This document shows, one piece after another, positions 9,539 to 18,919 of a stretch of DNA of 64,000 nucleotides. The stretch comes from Paracoccus yibinensis (GTDB taxonomy: Bacteria; Pseudomonadota; Alphaproteobacteria; Rhodobacterales; Rhodobacteraceae): assembly GCF_030846195.1 (NCBI RefSeq), contig NZ_JAVCWH010000003.1, positions 576,095 to 640,094 of the forward strand. Reading direction: 5' to 3'. Each line of letters starts with the position of its first letter. Position 1 is the first letter of the stretch. Made by a program: the position numbers and the translations under genes. The notes under the pieces are model-generated. The model had not been told where the DNA came from. It saw only the letters and a program-made list of their open reading frames with translations, and did no database searches.

Positions 9539-9937
9539 TCAAAGCCACAGTTGCAGCATCGGGATCAGCGGAACGTCGGCAGGCGGCATGGGGTAATCGC
9601 GCAAATCCTTGGCCCTGACCCACGCAAGCTGCTGCCCTTCCTGAGGGCGGGCGATCCCCTGCCAGCGGCGACAGGCAAAGACCGGCATCAGCAGGTGAAA
9701 ATCGGGATAGCTGTGGCTGGCGAATGTCAGCGGGGCCAAGCAAGAGGTCCAGGTGTCGATCCCCAGTTCCTCGTGCAGTTCGCGGATCAGGGCGGCCTCG
9801 GGCGTCTCGCCCGGCTCGACCTTGCCGCCCGGAAACTCCCACAGGCCCGCCATCGACTTGCCCTCGGGGCGCTGTGCCAGAAGCACGCGCCCGTCGGCGT
9901 CGATCAAGGCGACGGCGGCGACAAGAACGGTTTTCAC
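9539..9937 (-). CDS. mutT: 8-oxo-dGTP diphosphatase (MutT-type Nudix hydrolase)
   Basis: Removes oxidised dGTP from the nucleotide pool and so prevents transversion mutations. 132 residues, family length. The complete Nudix box begins with GGKVEPGETPEAAL and continues RELHEELGI, at about residues 38-60. The N-terminus (VAAVALIDADGRVLLAQRPEGK) and the FPGGK turn match MutT rather than other Nudix enzymes. Its ATG overlaps the argJ stop in ATGA, so it is translated from the ppiC-argJ-mutT message and is the last gene of that unit. Confidence 0.92.
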   Translation of the reverse strand: MKTVLVAAVALIDADGRVLLAQRPEGKSMAGLWEFPGGKVEPGETPEAALIRELHEELGIDTWTSCLAPLTFASHSYPDFHLLMPVFACRRWQGIARPQEGQQLAWVRAKDLRDYPMPPADVPLIPMLQLWL

Positions 9938-11187
9938 GACCGATAGTCGGCGTTGATGTCGATATAGCCGTGGGTCAGGTCGCAGGTCCAGACGGTCCGC
10001 GCCCCCTGCCCCAGCCCCAGATCGACGGCGATGGCCAGATCCTGCCGCTTCATGTAGGCACTGGCCTTGGCCTCGTCATAACTGGGCGAGCGCCAGCCGT
10101 TTTCAGCCAGCACCATGTCGCCGAAGCGGATCGTCAGCCGGTCCCGGTCGGCCTGAGCCCCGGATTTGCCGACGGCCGCGACGATGCGGCCCCAATTGGC
10201 GTCCTCACCTGCGATGGCAGTCTTGACCAAAGGGGAATTGGCGATGGCCATGGCGACCCTGTGGGCATCCGCGTCGGACGCCGCGCCCGTCACCTGCACC
10301 TCGACGAATTTCGTCGCGCCTTCGCCGTCGCGGACCACAAGCTGCGCCAGTTCTCGCATCACGCCGTGCAGGGCTGTTACAAAGGCTGCCCCCGCGCCGC
10401 TGTCCAGCGCGGTGATCGGCGCCGCAGGGCTGCGCCCCGTCGCCGCCAGGATCAGCGCATCGGAAGTCGAGGTATCGCTGTCCACGGTGATGGCGTTGAA
10501 GGTCGAATCCAGGCCCGACGACAGCGCCTGCTGCAACAGCGGCGCCGCGATGGTTGCGTCGGTAAAGACATAGACCAGCATCGTCGCCATGTCCGGCGCG
10601 ATCATGCCCGAGCCCTTGGCAATCCCAGCGATGCGGATCTCTCCGCCCTCGCCCGCCACCGTGGCCGAGACGCCCTTGGGAAAGGTGTCGGTCGTCATGA
10701 TGGCGCGGACCGCATCGGCGATGCCGCCCGCATCCAGCGATGATGCCAGGTTTCCGATGATGGCGATGATGCGGTCATGCGGCAGCGGCTCTCCGATCAC
10801 CCCGGTCGAGGAGGAGAACACCCGATCCGCCGGAACGCCCGTGGCCTGCGCCACGGCGTCTGTCACCGCATCGACCGAGTCCTGTCCGCGCGAGCCCGTG
10901 AAAGCATTGGCATTGCCGGAGTTGACGATGATAGCGGCACCCTGGGGGGCATCGCCACCCATCGCCAGCTTGGCCTGGTTGTCCAGGATGCAGGCCGCGC
11001 GGGTTGACGATTTGGTGAACGCCCCGGCCAGGGTCGAACCCGGCGCGATGCGGATCAGCGTCACGTCCGTGCGTCCCTGATACTTCACACCTGCGGCACC
11101 GCTGGCGAATTCCACGCCTGCTATTACCGGCAGGTCGGGAAAGCCTGCGGGCGCCAGGGGGGAAACGGGAAGCCCGGCCTTTCCCAT
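9934..11187 (-). CDS. argJ: Bifunctional ornithine acetyltransferase / N-acetylglutamate synthase
   Basis: Arginine biosynthesis enzyme that moves the acetyl group from N-acetylornithine to glutamate and, in the bifunctional form, can also use acetyl-CoA. 417 residues. The self-cleavage site ATML is intact, placing the nucleophilic threonine at residue 202 (DMATMLVYVF), so the protein should split into alpha and beta chains. The oxyanion-hole motif SSTGVIGEPLP is also present. The start at ATG 11187 shares its A with the TGA stop of ppiC. An upstream GTG would add one residue. Whether it is mono- or bifunctional cannot be decided from sequence alone. Confidence 0.95.
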   Translation of the reverse strand: MGKAGLPVSPLAPAGFPDLPVIAGVEFASGAAGVKYQGRTDVTLIRIAPGSTLAGAFTKSSTRAACILDNQAKLAMGGDAPQGAAIIVNSGNANAFTGSRGQDSVDAVTDAVAQATGVPADRVFSSSTGVIGEPLPHDRIIAIIGNLASSLDAGGIADAVRAIMTTDTFPKGVSATVAGEGGEIRIAGIAKGSGMIAPDMATMLVYVFTDATIAAPLLQQALSSGLDSTFNAITVDSDTSTSDALILAATGRSPAAPITALDSGAGAAFVTALHGVMRELAQLVVRDGEGATKFVEVQVTGAASDADAHRVAMAIANSPLVKTAIAGEDANWGRIVAAVGKSGAQADRDRLTIRFGDMVLAENGWRSPSYDEAKASAYMKRQDLAIAVDLGLGQGARTVWTCDLTHGYIDINADYRS

Positions 11188-12023
11188 CACTCGGCCTCCA
11201 GCAGATCGGTGCTGTTCAGCAACGCAGGGTCGATGCCTTCGGTCCTTTCGACCTTGGCCTCGCTGGTCAGGCGCTGGATTTCGGCCTGAACCTTGTCGCG
11301 CATCACCATCTGGCTGATCTGGTCGCGCACCTGGTCCAGCGGGGGCACGTCGCGCAGGCGGGTGTCATTCAACTGGATCACATGCCAGCCGAATTCCGTC
11401 TGCACCGGATCCGAGATCTGGCCCTTTTCCATCGCCTTTACCGCATCGGCAAAGGGCGCAACCATCTGGTCGGCCGAAAACCAGCCCAGATCGCCCTTGT
11501 TCGGCCCGCTCGGCCCGGTGGAGTTCTGTTCGGCCAAGGTGCCGAACTCCGCGCCAGCGTCCAGTTGGGCCTTGATCTCCTTGGCCTTTTCCTCTGTATC
11601 GACCAGGATATGCGCGGCCGAATATTCCGTCACCGGCTCTGCCTCGGCAAACAGACCATCATAGGCGGCCTGGATTTCGCTGTCGGTCGGCTGGGCCTTC
11701 GTCACCTCGGTGATGGCAGCGGCAGCCAGGGTGTTGCGCCGCTGGATTTCCAGCTGGGCACGCACGCCCGCATTTTCCTTGCCCGCATCGGCCACGGCGG
11801 TCTGCTGGATCAGCTGGTCCAGCATCATCTCGTACAGGGCAGGAGCCGGCATCTCGGCCATCTGGGGATCCTGGGAAGCGGCCTGCTTCATCACGATCAT
11901 CTCGCCCAGGGTGATGGGCGTGCCGTTGACGGTCGCGACGACCGTGTCGGCGCCCTTGTCCTGCGCCAAGGCGGCAAGCGGCGCAGCAGCCAGCAAGGCG
12001 GCCAGAATCGAGGTCTTCAGCAT
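11187..12023 (-). CDS. Periplasmic parvulin-type peptidyl-prolyl isomerase
   Basis: 278 residues with a Sec signal peptide ([20 protein letters not shown], cut before Q21). A SurA-like N-terminal helical region follows, then a rotamase (PpiC) domain at about 134-230 with [12 protein letters not shown] and [18 protein letters not shown]. The C-terminal helix is charged. It should assist folding of exported or outer-membrane proteins in the periplasm. It heads the ppiC-argJ-mutT unit and is divergent from secA, an apt neighbour because SecA moves its substrates across the inner membrane. Signal peptide and domain are clear; the particular parvulin subtype is not. Confidence 0.9.
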   Translation of the reverse strand: MLKTSILAALLAAAPLAALAQDKGADTVVATVNGTPITLGEMIVMKQAASQDPQMAEMPAPALYEMMLDQLIQQTAVADAGKENAGVRAQLEIQRRNTLAAAAITEVTKAQPTDSEIQAAYDGLFAEAEPVTEYSAAHILVDTEEKAKEIKAQLDAGAEFGTLAEQNSTGPSGPNKGDLGWFSADQMVAPFADAVKAMEKGQISDPVQTEFGWHVIQLNDTRLRDVPPLDQVRDQISQMVMRDKVQAEIQRLTSEAKVERTEGIDPALLNSTDLLEAE

Positions 12024-12064
12024 GGGGATCCCTTCGCTCGTGCGGCCCATGGCACGGGCCAGCG

Positions 12065-12093
12065 TTGACAGTGGGGCAGGCGAGGCATAGATC
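12065..12093 (+). promoter_or_regulatory. Possible secA promoter
   Basis: A perfect -35 box TTGACA (12065-12070) is followed after 17 bases by TAGATC (12088-12093), a poor -10 box. It lies in the 197-base gap between the divergent ppiC and secA genes, about 128 bases before the secA start. The perfect -35 and exact spacing make it a fair guess only. Confidence 0.4.
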
Positions 12094-12220
12094 CCGGTCC
12101 AACTCCGTGGAAGGCGCCGCCGCCGCTTTCGTTCAGGCCCCTGATACGGCAATGCGGCAGGTCGCGGCAAGTAGCCCCGGCTGGCACCGCCTTTCCCAAC
12201 AACGTGATTGCGAAGGTGAT

Positions 12221-14938
12221 ATGCTCGGCATCGGTAATCTGGCGAAGAAGGTCTTTGGAAGCCCCAACGACCGCAAGGTCAAGGGAACGCGCGGGCTGGT
12301 GGCCCGCATCAACGCGCTTGAGGATCAGTTCCGCCCGCTCAGCGACCAGCAGCTGGTCGAGAAGACCCGCGAATTCCAGAACCGCGTGGCCGGGGGCGAA
12401 AGCCTGGACGACATCCTGCCCGAAGCCTTCGCCAACTGCCGCGAAGGGGCGCGCCGCGCCCTGGGCCTGCGGGCCTTCGACGTGCAGCTGATGGGCGGCA
12501 TCTTCCTCCACCAGGGTAACATTGCCGAGATGAAGACGGGCGAGGGCAAGACCCTGGTCGCCACCTTCCCAGCCTATCTGAACGCGCTGACCGGCAAGGG
12601 CGTGCATATCGTCACGGTCAACGACTATCTGGCCAAGCGCGATGCTGACTGGATGGGCAAGGTGTTCCGCCAGCTGGGCATGACCACAGGAGTCGTCTAT
12701 CCGTTCCAGGGGGAACCGGAAAAGCGCGCCGCCTATGCCGCCGACGTGACCTATGCCACGAACAACGAACTTGGCTTCGACTATCTGCGCGACAACATGA
12801 AGGGCAGCGTCGAGGAGATGGTCCAGCGCGGCCACAACTTCGCCATCGTGGACGAGGTGGACTCGATCCTGATCGACGAGGCGAGGACGCCGCTGATCAT
12901 CTCCGGCCCCAGCCAGGACCGCAGCGAGCTTTACGTCACGCTGAACCAGTACATCCCGCTGCTGACCGAAGAACACTACAAGCTGGACGAAAAGGCCCGC
13001 AACGCCACCTTTACCGAGGAAGGCAACGAGTTCCTGGAAACCCGCCTGCAAGCCGACGGCATCCTGCCCGAGGGCCAGACGCTCTATGACCCGGAATCGA
13101 CCACCATCGTCCACCACGCCAACCAGGCCTTGCGCGCCTGGAAGCTGTTCAACAAGGACCAGCACTACATGGTCCGCGACGGCGAGGTGATGCTGATCGA
13201 CGAATTCACCGGCCGGATGATGAAGGGCCGCCGCCTGTCGGATGGCTTGCACCAGGCCATCGAGGCCAAGGAAGGCGTGACCATCCAGCCGGAAAACGTG
13301 ACGCTCGCCAGCGTGACCTTCCAGAACTACTTCCGGCTTTACAACAAGCTGGCGGGCATGACCGGCACGGCCGCGACCGAGGCCGAGGAGTTTGCCGAAA
13401 TCTACAAGCTGGGCGTGGTCGAGGTTCCCACGAACCGCGGCATCGCGCGCCTGGACGAACATGACCGCGTCTATCGCACGGCGCAGGAAAAATACGCCGC
13501 CGTCGTCGAGGCGATCAAGGAAGCCCATGCCAAGGGCCAGCCGACCTTGGTCGGCACCACCAGCATCGAGAAGTCCGAGATGCTGTCCGAGATCCTGAAA
13601 AAGCAGGGCATCCCCCACAACGTCCTGAACGCCCGCCAGCACGAGGCCGAGGCACAGATCGTGGCCGATGCGGGCAAGCCCGGTGCCGTCACCATCGCCA
13701 CCAACATGGCCGGCCGCGGCACCGACATCCAGCTGGGCGGCAACGTCGAAATGAAGGTGCTGGACGCGCTCAAGGCCGACCCCGAGGCCAACCCCGACGA
13801 AATCCGTGCCCGAATCGAATCCGAACACGCCGCCGACAAGGACAAGGTTCTCGCCTCGGGCGGGCTGTTCGTCCTTGGCACCGAACGCCACGAAAGCCGT
13901 CGGATCGACAACCAGCTGCGCGGCCGTTCCGGCCGTCAGGGCGATCCCGGCCGCTCGCTGTTCTTCCTGTCGCTGGACGACGACCTGATGCGGATCTTCG
14001 GGTCGGAACGGCTGGACAAGGTCCTGTCCACCCTTGGCATGAAGGAAGGCGAGGCGATCGTTCACCCTTGGGTCAACAAGTCGCTGGAACGCGCCCAGGC
14101 CAAGGTGGAAGGCCGCAACTTCGACATCCGCAAGCAGTTGCTGAAGTTCGACGACGTGATGAACGACCAGCGCAAGGCGATCTTCAGCCAGCGCCGCGAG
14201 ATCATGGACAGCACCGAGGTCGGAGAGATCGCTGCCGACATGCGCCACCAGGTCATCGACGATCTGGTCGACGAATTCATGCCGCCGAAGTCCTACCCCG
14301 AACAATGGGATCTGGACGGCCTGAAGACCGCCATCCGCGAACGCCTGAACATGAACCTGCCGGTGGCCGACTGGGCGGCCGAGGAAGGCGTGGACCAGGA
14401 CGCGATCCGCGAGCGGATCGAGCAGGCGACCGACACCTATATGGCCGACAAGGCGCAGGCCTTCGGGCCGGAAAACATGAACAACATCGAAAAGCAGGTG
14501 CTGCTGCAGATGATCGACCAGAAATGGCGCGACCACCTGCTGACGCTGGAACACCTGCGGTCCGTCGTGGGCTTCCGCGGCTATGCGCAGCGCGATCCCC
14601 TGTCGGAATACAAGACCGAGGCCTTCCAGCTGTTCGAGACCATGCTGGACGGGCTGCGCTTTGACGTGACGCAGCGCCTTGCCCAAATCCGCCCCCTGAC
14701 CGAGGCCGAGCGAGAGGAAATGCTGCGCCAGATGGCCCAGCAGCAGAAGGCCGCGCAGGAACACCTGACGATGGAGCATGGCGCCGAGCGCCAGTCGGAC
14801 GACGATGCGGACAAAGCCGAACCGCTGGTCGCGGGCTTTGACGAACAGGATCCTGCGACCTGGGGCAACCCGTCACGCAACGACCCTTGCCCCTGCGGCT
14901 CGGGCAAGAAGTTCAAGCACTGCCACGGCGCGATCTGA
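12221..14938 (+). CDS. secA: Preprotein translocase ATPase SecA
   Basis: Motor ATPase of the Sec export pathway, 905 residues. Walker A is MKTGEGKT at 104-111, and the DEAD-like box [16 protein letters not shown] follows. The preprotein-binding and helical-scaffold regions are intact, and helicase motif VI appears as [10 protein letters not shown]. The C-terminal zinc finger [13 protein letters not shown], which binds SecB and ribosomes, ends the protein. GAAGGTG precedes the ATG. There are no signs of truncation. Downstream, two hairpins separate it from the convergent fmt gene. Confidence 0.98.
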   Translation: MLGIGNLAKKVFGSPNDRKVKGTRGLVARINALEDQFRPLSDQQLVEKTREFQNRVAGGESLDDILPEAFANCREGARRALGLRAFDVQLMGGIFLHQGNIAEMKTGEGKTLVATFPAYLNALTGKGVHIVTVNDYLAKRDADWMGKVFRQLGMTTGVVYPFQGEPEKRAAYAADVTYATNNELGFDYLRDNMKGSVEEMVQRGHNFAIVDEVDSILIDEARTPLIISGPSQDRSELYVTLNQYIPLLTEEHYKLDEKARNATFTEEGNEFLETRLQADGILPEGQTLYDPESTTIVHHANQALRAWKLFNKDQHYMVRDGEVMLIDEFTGRMMKGRRLSDGLHQAIEAKEGVTIQPENVTLASVTFQNYFRLYNKLAGMTGTAATEAEEFAEIYKLGVVEVPTNRGIARLDEHDRVYRTAQEKYAAVVEAIKEAHAKGQPTLVGTTSIEKSEMLSEILKKQGIPHNVLNARQHEAEAQIVADAGKPGAVTIATNMAGRGTDIQLGGNVEMKVLDALKADPEANPDEIRARIESEHAADKDKVLASGGLFVLGTERHESRRIDNQLRGRSGRQGDPGRSLFFLSLDDDLMRIFGSERLDKVLSTLGMKEGEAIVHPWVNKSLERAQAKVEGRNFDIRKQLLKFDDVMNDQRKAIFSQRREIMDSTEVGEIAADMRHQVIDDLVDEFMPPKSYPEQWDLDGLKTAIRERLNMNLPVADWAAEEGVDQDAIRERIEQATDTYMADKAQAFGPENMNNIEKQVLLQMIDQKWRDHLLTLEHLRSVVGFRGYAQRDPLSEYKTEAFQLFETMLDGLRFDVTQRLAQIRPLTEAEREEMLRQMAQQQKAAQEHLTMEHGAERQSDDDADKAEPLVAGFDEQDPATWGNPSRNDPCPCGSGKKFKHCHGAI

Positions 14939-14956
14939 CGCGCCGTGCCTGGGTCG

Positions 14957-15006
14957 GGTAGGATTCTACCAATTCCCCTGCCCATAGGGTGGGGTTCCAC
15001 CCCACC
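14957..15006. terminator. Two hairpins between the convergent secA and fmt genes
   Basis: GGTAG (14957-14961) pairs with CTACC (14966-14970) around GATT. GGTGGGG (14988-14994) pairs with CCCCACC (15000-15006) around TTCCA, ending five bases before the fmt stop. Neither has a T run on the plus strand, so they are weak or factor-assisted terminators serving both genes. Confidence 0.45.
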
Positions 15007-15011
15007 ACGCC

Positions 15012-15905
15012 TCACCCCAACCGCGCGGGAAGCCCCCACCCGCGCAGCAACTCCCCCGCCGCCATCGGCTTCTTCCCCGACCGCTGCGCCTCCAGAACCT
15101 CGACCGCACCATCACCGCAGGCGACGGTAAAGCCCCCCAGAACCTGCCCCGGCGCCCCCTGCCCTGCAACGACCCGGCTGCGCAGCAACTTCACCCGCTC
15201 GCCCGCAACGTCGCACCAGGCGCCGGGGAACGGCGACAGCCCCCGGATCAGCCGGTCCACCTCGACGGCGGGACGCGCCCAGTCTACCCGCGCCTCGGCC
15301 TTGTCGATCTTGGCGGCATAGGTGACGCCTTCGGCGGCCTGCGGCACGGCCGGCAGCGGCAGCCGCGCCAGCACGTCAACGATCAGGTCCGCCCCCATCG
15401 CCGACAAACGGTCGTGCAGGTCGGCTGTCGTGTCCTCTGCTCCGATCACTGTCCGCGCCTCGGCCAGCACGGGCCCGGTATCCAGTCCCGCCTCCATCTG
15501 CATGATCGCGACGCCGGTTTCCGCATCCCCGGCCATCACCGCCCGATGGATCGGCGCCGCCCCCCGCCAGCGCGGCAAAAGCGAGGCATGGATGTTCAGG
15601 CACCCCAGCCGCGGCGCATCCAGCACCGGCTGCGGCAAGATCAGCCCATAGGCCACGACCACCGCCACATCGGCCCCCAAGGCCGCAAACGCCGCCTGCT
15701 CATCCTCGCCCCGCAGGCGCAGCGGAATCCGCACCTCGATCCCCAGTTCCTCCGCCGCGCTCTGCACGGCCGAGGGACGCGGCTTCTGCCCCCGCCCGGC
15801 AGCGCGCGGCGGCTGCGAATAGACCGCCACGACCTCATGCCGCGCGGCAATCGCCCGCAGCGCCGGCACCGAAAACTCGGGCGTCCCCATGAAGATCACG
15901 CGCAT
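15012..15905 (-). CDS. fmt: Methionyl-tRNA formyltransferase
   Basis: Formylates initiator Met-tRNA with 10-formyltetrahydrofolate. 297 residues. The N-terminal Rossmann domain starts [18 protein letters not shown]. The catalytic region has [20 protein letters not shown], with the Asn-His pair, and [17 protein letters not shown]. The C-terminal OB-like domain begins near residue 205. The ATG at 15905 matches the family N-terminus; a longer frame would run into the repeat at 15925. It lies downstream of def and the def-like gene, so formylation and deformylation genes are together. Confidence 0.96.
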   Translation of the reverse strand: MRVIFMGTPEFSVPALRAIAARHEVVAVYSQPPRAAGRGQKPRPSAVQSAAEELGIEVRIPLRLRGEDEQAAFAALGADVAVVVAYGLILPQPVLDAPRLGCLNIHASLLPRWRGAAPIHRAVMAGDAETGVAIMQMEAGLDTGPVLAEARTVIGAEDTTADLHDRLSAMGADLIVDVLARLPLPAVPQAAEGVTYAAKIDKAEARVDWARPAVEVDRLIRGLSPFPGAWCDVAGERVKLLRSRVVAGQGAPGQVLGGFTVACGDGAVEVLEAQRSGKKPMAAGELLRGWGLPARLG

Positions 15906-15924
15906 CCTGCCCTCATCTTCTGTG

Positions 15925-15966
15925 TTCAAGTATCCTCGGGGGGTCCGGGGGGCGAAGCGCCCCCGG
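15925..15966 (-). repeat. GC-rich intergenic palindromic repeat, copy A
   Basis: TTCAAGTATCCTC leads into a GGGGGTCC linker and then CCGGGGG with CCCCCGG as a hairpin. It is the same element as copies at 18807, 27183 and 47657. It fills the gap between the def-like stop and the fmt start. Confidence 0.75.
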
Positions 15967-15971
15967 CCTTC

Positions 15972-16472
15972 TTACCGCCGTGCCAGCTTGGCCGATTTCG
16001 CGACCAGCATCTTGCGCCGCAACGGCGACAGGTGATCGACATACATCCGCCCGTCCAGATGGTCGATCTGGTGCTGGACGCTGGTGGCCCAAAGCCCCAC
16101 GAAATCGCGCTCCTCGACCTCTCCCGCCTCGTTCAGGAAGCGCACCGTCACCGCGCGCGGACGGCTCACCGGGGCAAAGACACCGGGAAGGTTGGGGCTG
16201 GCCTCGTCATGGCTGCGGAACTGGACGCTGGCGTGAAGCACCTCGGGATTGGCCATCCTGACCGCCTGCCCGCGCTTGTCGGACGCATCGACCACCGCCA
16301 GCCGCAGCATGATCCCGATCTGCGGCGCGGCCAAGCCTACGCCCGGCATCGCCTCCATCGTGTCGATCATGTCGTCCCAGATCATCCGCACGGTCTCGGT
16401 CACTGCCTCGACCGGCTCGGCCGGCATGTGCAGGCGGCGGTCGGAATAGGGCAGGAAAGGCCTGACGGTCAC
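15972..16472 (-). CDS. Peptide deformylase-like protein lacking catalytic residues
   Basis: 166 residues of the deformylase fold. Motif 1 is kept (GVGLAAPQ, 44-51). Motif 2, normally EGCLS, is replaced by DEASPNLPG (89-97), so the metal-binding cysteine is absent. Motif 3, normally HExDH, reads HQIDH (134-138), so the catalytic glutamate is glutamine. The two histidines remain. By family knowledge this should abolish normal activity. It starts with GTG overlapping the def stop (GTGA), so it is translated together with def. Annotation pipelines may well call it def; a regulatory, binding or altered-substrate role is possible but unproven. Confidence 0.85.
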   Translation of the reverse strand: MTVRPFLPYSDRRLHMPAEPVEAVTETVRMIWDDMIDTMEAMPGVGLAAPQIGIMLRLAVVDASDKRGQAVRMANPEVLHASVQFRSHDEASPNLPGVFAPVSRPRAVTVRFLNEAGEVEERDFVGLWATSVQHQIDHLDGRMYVDHLSPLRRKMLVAKSAKLARR

Positions 16473-16993
16473 GCGCGGCCCTTTTCCCGCTTCAGCTTGA
16501 CCATGCGGCGGGTGATCATCTGCCGCTTGATGGCCGACAAGTGGTCGATGAACAACACGCCATTCAGATGGTCCAGCTCGTGCTGCGCGCAAGTTGCCCA
16601 CAGCCCGTCGAAATCTTCCTCATGCGTCTTGCCGTCCAGCCCCAGCCAGCGCAGCCGCACCTGTTTCGGCCGCGTCACGTCGGCATATTGCTCGGGGATG
16701 GACAGGCAGCCTTCCTCATAGGTGTTCAGCTCCTCCGACTCCCAAACCACCTCGGGGTTCACCAGTACCAGGGGGCGGCGCTCGGCCTCGGGGTCGCGGG
16801 TCGCGTCCATCACGAAGACGCGGGACAGCACACCCACCTGCGGCGCGGCCAGGCCCACGCCCGGCGCGTCATACATGGTCGCCAGCATGTCGGCGGCCAG
16901 CGTCTCGATCTCGGGCGTGATGCGGGCCACCGGCTCGCAGACCTTCTTCAGGCGCGGGTCGGGATGGATCAGGATGGGGCGCAGGCTGCTCAT
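16469..16993 (-). CDS. def: Peptide deformylase
   Basis: Metalloenzyme that removes the formyl group from new proteins at the ribosome. 174 residues with all three motifs intact: GVGLAAPQ (45-52), EGCLS (94-98) and HELDH (138-142). The start ATG 16993 (MSSLRPILIHPDPRLKK) matches the family; the longer frame upstream is not conserved in character. It is followed on the same strand by the degenerate paralogue with a GTGA overlap and then by fmt. It is divergent from the PLP-enzyme gene at 17070. Confidence 0.96.
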   Translation of the reverse strand: MSSLRPILIHPDPRLKKVCEPVARITPEIETLAADMLATMYDAPGVGLAAPQVGVLSRVFVMDATRDPEAERRPLVLVNPEVVWESEELNTYEEGCLSIPEQYADVTRPKQVRLRWLGLDGKTHEEDFDGLWATCAQHELDHLNGVLFIDHLSAIKRQMITRRMVKLKREKGRA

Positions 16994-17069
16994 GCCCAGC
17001 GATTTAGGGCAAGGCTTCACCATAAGCAACAAGCCGCGTATGCAGGGGGAAACAAGGACAGGCCGCAGC

Positions 17070-18251
17070 ATGACCCCAGACTTCGACGAGATCATCGACC
17101 GCGTGGGCACGCAATGCTCAAAGTGGGACGACATGGAGGCGGCCTATGGCGTGTCGCCGCACGAAGGGGGCCTGGCGATGTGGGTCGCGGACATGGACTT
17201 CCGCCCCCCGGCCGCTGTCCAGCGCGCGGTCGAAGCCGTGGCCGCGCATGGCATCTATGGCTATCCTGGCGCGAACCCCGGCTATCTCGAGGCGATTCGC
17301 TGGTGGATGGAAAAGCGCCACGGCTGGAGGATCGAAACCGGCTGGATCCTGACCTGCGCGGGCTTGGTCAATGGCGTGGCCATGGCGCTTGACGCTTATA
17401 CACAGCCCGGCGACGGGGTGATCGTGATGTCGCCCGTTTATCATGCCTTTGCCCGCGTGATCCGCGCCTCGGGGCGCGAACTGGTGGAACTGCCGCTGGC
17501 GCAGGAAGACGGGTTCTACCACATGAACTGGGACGCCTGGGCGAACCACCTGACGGGACGCGAGCGTCTGCTGATCCTCTGCTCGCCCCACAACCCCGGC
17601 GGCCGCGTCTGGACGCCCGAGGAACTGCGCCAGGTCGCCGACTTCTGCACACGGCACGACCTGATCCTGGTCTCGGACGAAATCCATTGCGACCTGGTCA
17701 TGCCCGGCCACAAGCACAGCGTCACCGCCTTGGCCTGCCCGGAAATCGCCGCCCGGCTGGTGACGCTGAACGCTGCTACCAAGACCTTCAACATCGCGGG
17801 CGCCCATATCGGCAACGCGATCATCGCGGACAAGGCGCTGCGCGACCGCTTCAGGGGGGCGCTGATGGCGCGCGGCATCTCGCCCGGCCTGTTCGGGATG
17901 GACATGGTCGCCGCCGCCTACTCGCCCCAAGGCGCGGCATGGGTCGATGCGCTTGTCGATTATCTCGACGGCAACCGGCGGATATTCGACGATGGAATCC
18001 ACGCGATCCCGGGACTTCGGTCGATGCCGCTGCAAGCCACTTACCTGTCTTGGGTCGATTTCTCGGGCACCGGCATGGAGCCTGCCGAGTTCACCGCCCG
18101 CGTCGAAAAGGCCGCCCGCGTCGCCGCCAACCACGGCGCGACCTTCGGCACCGGGGGCGAGCAGTTCCTGCGCTTCAACCTCGCCACGCCCCGCGCGCGG
18201 GTGGTCGAGGCCGTGGAACGCCTGCAACAGGCCTTCGCCGACCTGCAATGA
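17070..18251 (+). CDS. MalY/PatB-type pyridoxal-phosphate enzyme (probable C-S beta-lyase)
   Basis: 393 residues of fold type I aminotransferase class I/II. The N-terminus has the MalY/PatB hallmark, a TQCSKWDDM segment followed by LAMWVADMDFRPPAAV. The PLP site is visible as SPHNPGG, SDEIHCDLV and the lysine at 238 in NAATKTFNIAG. These proteins usually cleave cystathionine or cysteine conjugates; some act as aminotransferases or regulators. A frequently used family name is PatB. The L,D-transpeptidase gene follows with an ATGA overlap. Start ATG 17070 has AAGGA at rather long spacing (11 bases). Confidence 0.88.
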   Translation: MTPDFDEIIDRVGTQCSKWDDMEAAYGVSPHEGGLAMWVADMDFRPPAAVQRAVEAVAAHGIYGYPGANPGYLEAIRWWMEKRHGWRIETGWILTCAGLVNGVAMALDAYTQPGDGVIVMSPVYHAFARVIRASGRELVELPLAQEDGFYHMNWDAWANHLTGRERLLILCSPHNPGGRVWTPEELRQVADFCTRHDLILVSDEIHCDLVMPGHKHSVTALACPEIAARLVTLNAATKTFNIAGAHIGNAIIADKALRDRFRGALMARGISPGLFGMDMVAAAYSPQGAAWVDALVDYLDGNRRIFDDGIHAIPGLRSMPLQATYLSWVDFSGTGMEPAEFTARVEKAARVAANHGATFGTGGEQFLRFNLATPRARVVEAVERLQQAFADLQ

Positions 18252-18787
18252 GGCTGCTCGCGCGCCTCTTTTCCACGCTCGCGGCGCTGTTCCTGCTGGC
18301 ATCGGCGTGGGTCATGCTGGCGCCGCAGCGGCCTGTGCCGGTCCCGCCAGCCACGGTGCCGCTGACCGGCCCGGTCGATCACATCGAGATCCGCAAGGCC
18401 GACCGCCGCATGACCGCCTTCCGCAACGGCCGGGCACTCAAGACCTATCGCATCGCGCTTGGCTTCGCGCCGGATGGCGACAAACATCGGCAAGGCGACG
18501 GCAGGACGCCCGAGGGGCGCTTCACCATCGACCGCGTGAACCCGGAAAGCGCCTATCATCTGTCCCTCGGCCTCGATTATCCCCGCCCGCAGGACCGCGT
18601 CCGCGCGGCGGCCCTGGGCGTCGATCCCGGCGGCGACATCTTCATTCACGGCCAGCCGAACCAGCGGCCCGATGGCGAAACCCTGCCCGGCGACTGGACG
18701 GCAGGCTGCATCGCCCTGTCGGACAGCGAAATCCGCGAACTCTACGCCGCCGCCCGCATCGGCACGACGGTCGAAATCCTGCCCTGA
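18248..18787 (+). CDS. L,D-transpeptidase (YkuD) family protein
   Basis: 179 residues. An N-terminal hydrophobic stretch (about 3-25) is a signal peptide or anchor, so the domain lies in the periplasm. The YkuD catalytic core keeps HGQ with histidine 134 and TAGCIALS with cysteine 154. The usual Ser-His-Gly-Cys is here Thr-Ala-Gly-Cys, a variant seen in short members such as YafK-like proteins. It could make or cut peptidoglycan cross-links or lipoprotein links; which one is not determinable. Translation is coupled to the upstream PLP enzyme. Confidence 0.85.
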   Translation: MRLLARLFSTLAALFLLASAWVMLAPQRPVPVPPATVPLTGPVDHIEIRKADRRMTAFRNGRALKTYRIALGFAPDGDKHRQGDGRTPEGRFTIDRVNPESAYHLSLGLDYPRPQDRVRAAALGVDPGGDIFIHGQPNQRPDGETLPGDWTAGCIALSDSEIRELYAAARIGTTVEILP

Positions 18788-18806
18788 CGCGGCTCTTTCA
18801 CTTTGG

Positions 18807-18850
18807 TTCAAATATCCCGCAGGGGGTCCGGGGGACGCGAAGTCCCCCGG
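18807..18850 (+). repeat. GC-rich intergenic palindromic repeat, copy B
   Basis: TTCAAATATCCCGC leads to GGGGGTCC and a hairpin in which CCGGGGGAC pairs with GTCCCCCGG. It lies just after the L,D-transpeptidase stop and before accA. Same family as copies at 15925, 27183 and 47657. Confidence 0.8.
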
Positions 18851-18919
18851 CGTTGCAATCCCGCGCCCCTGCGATCATATAGGGGCGCAAACCCGAACCC
18901 ACCCGAAGGCGCACCCCCC

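Noticed and set aside
12017..14779. Long minus-strand open frame opposite secA
   Set aside because: It is the antisense shadow of secA in GC-rich DNA; the composition is His/Gln/Val-rich and no domain is recognisable, while secA is complete.
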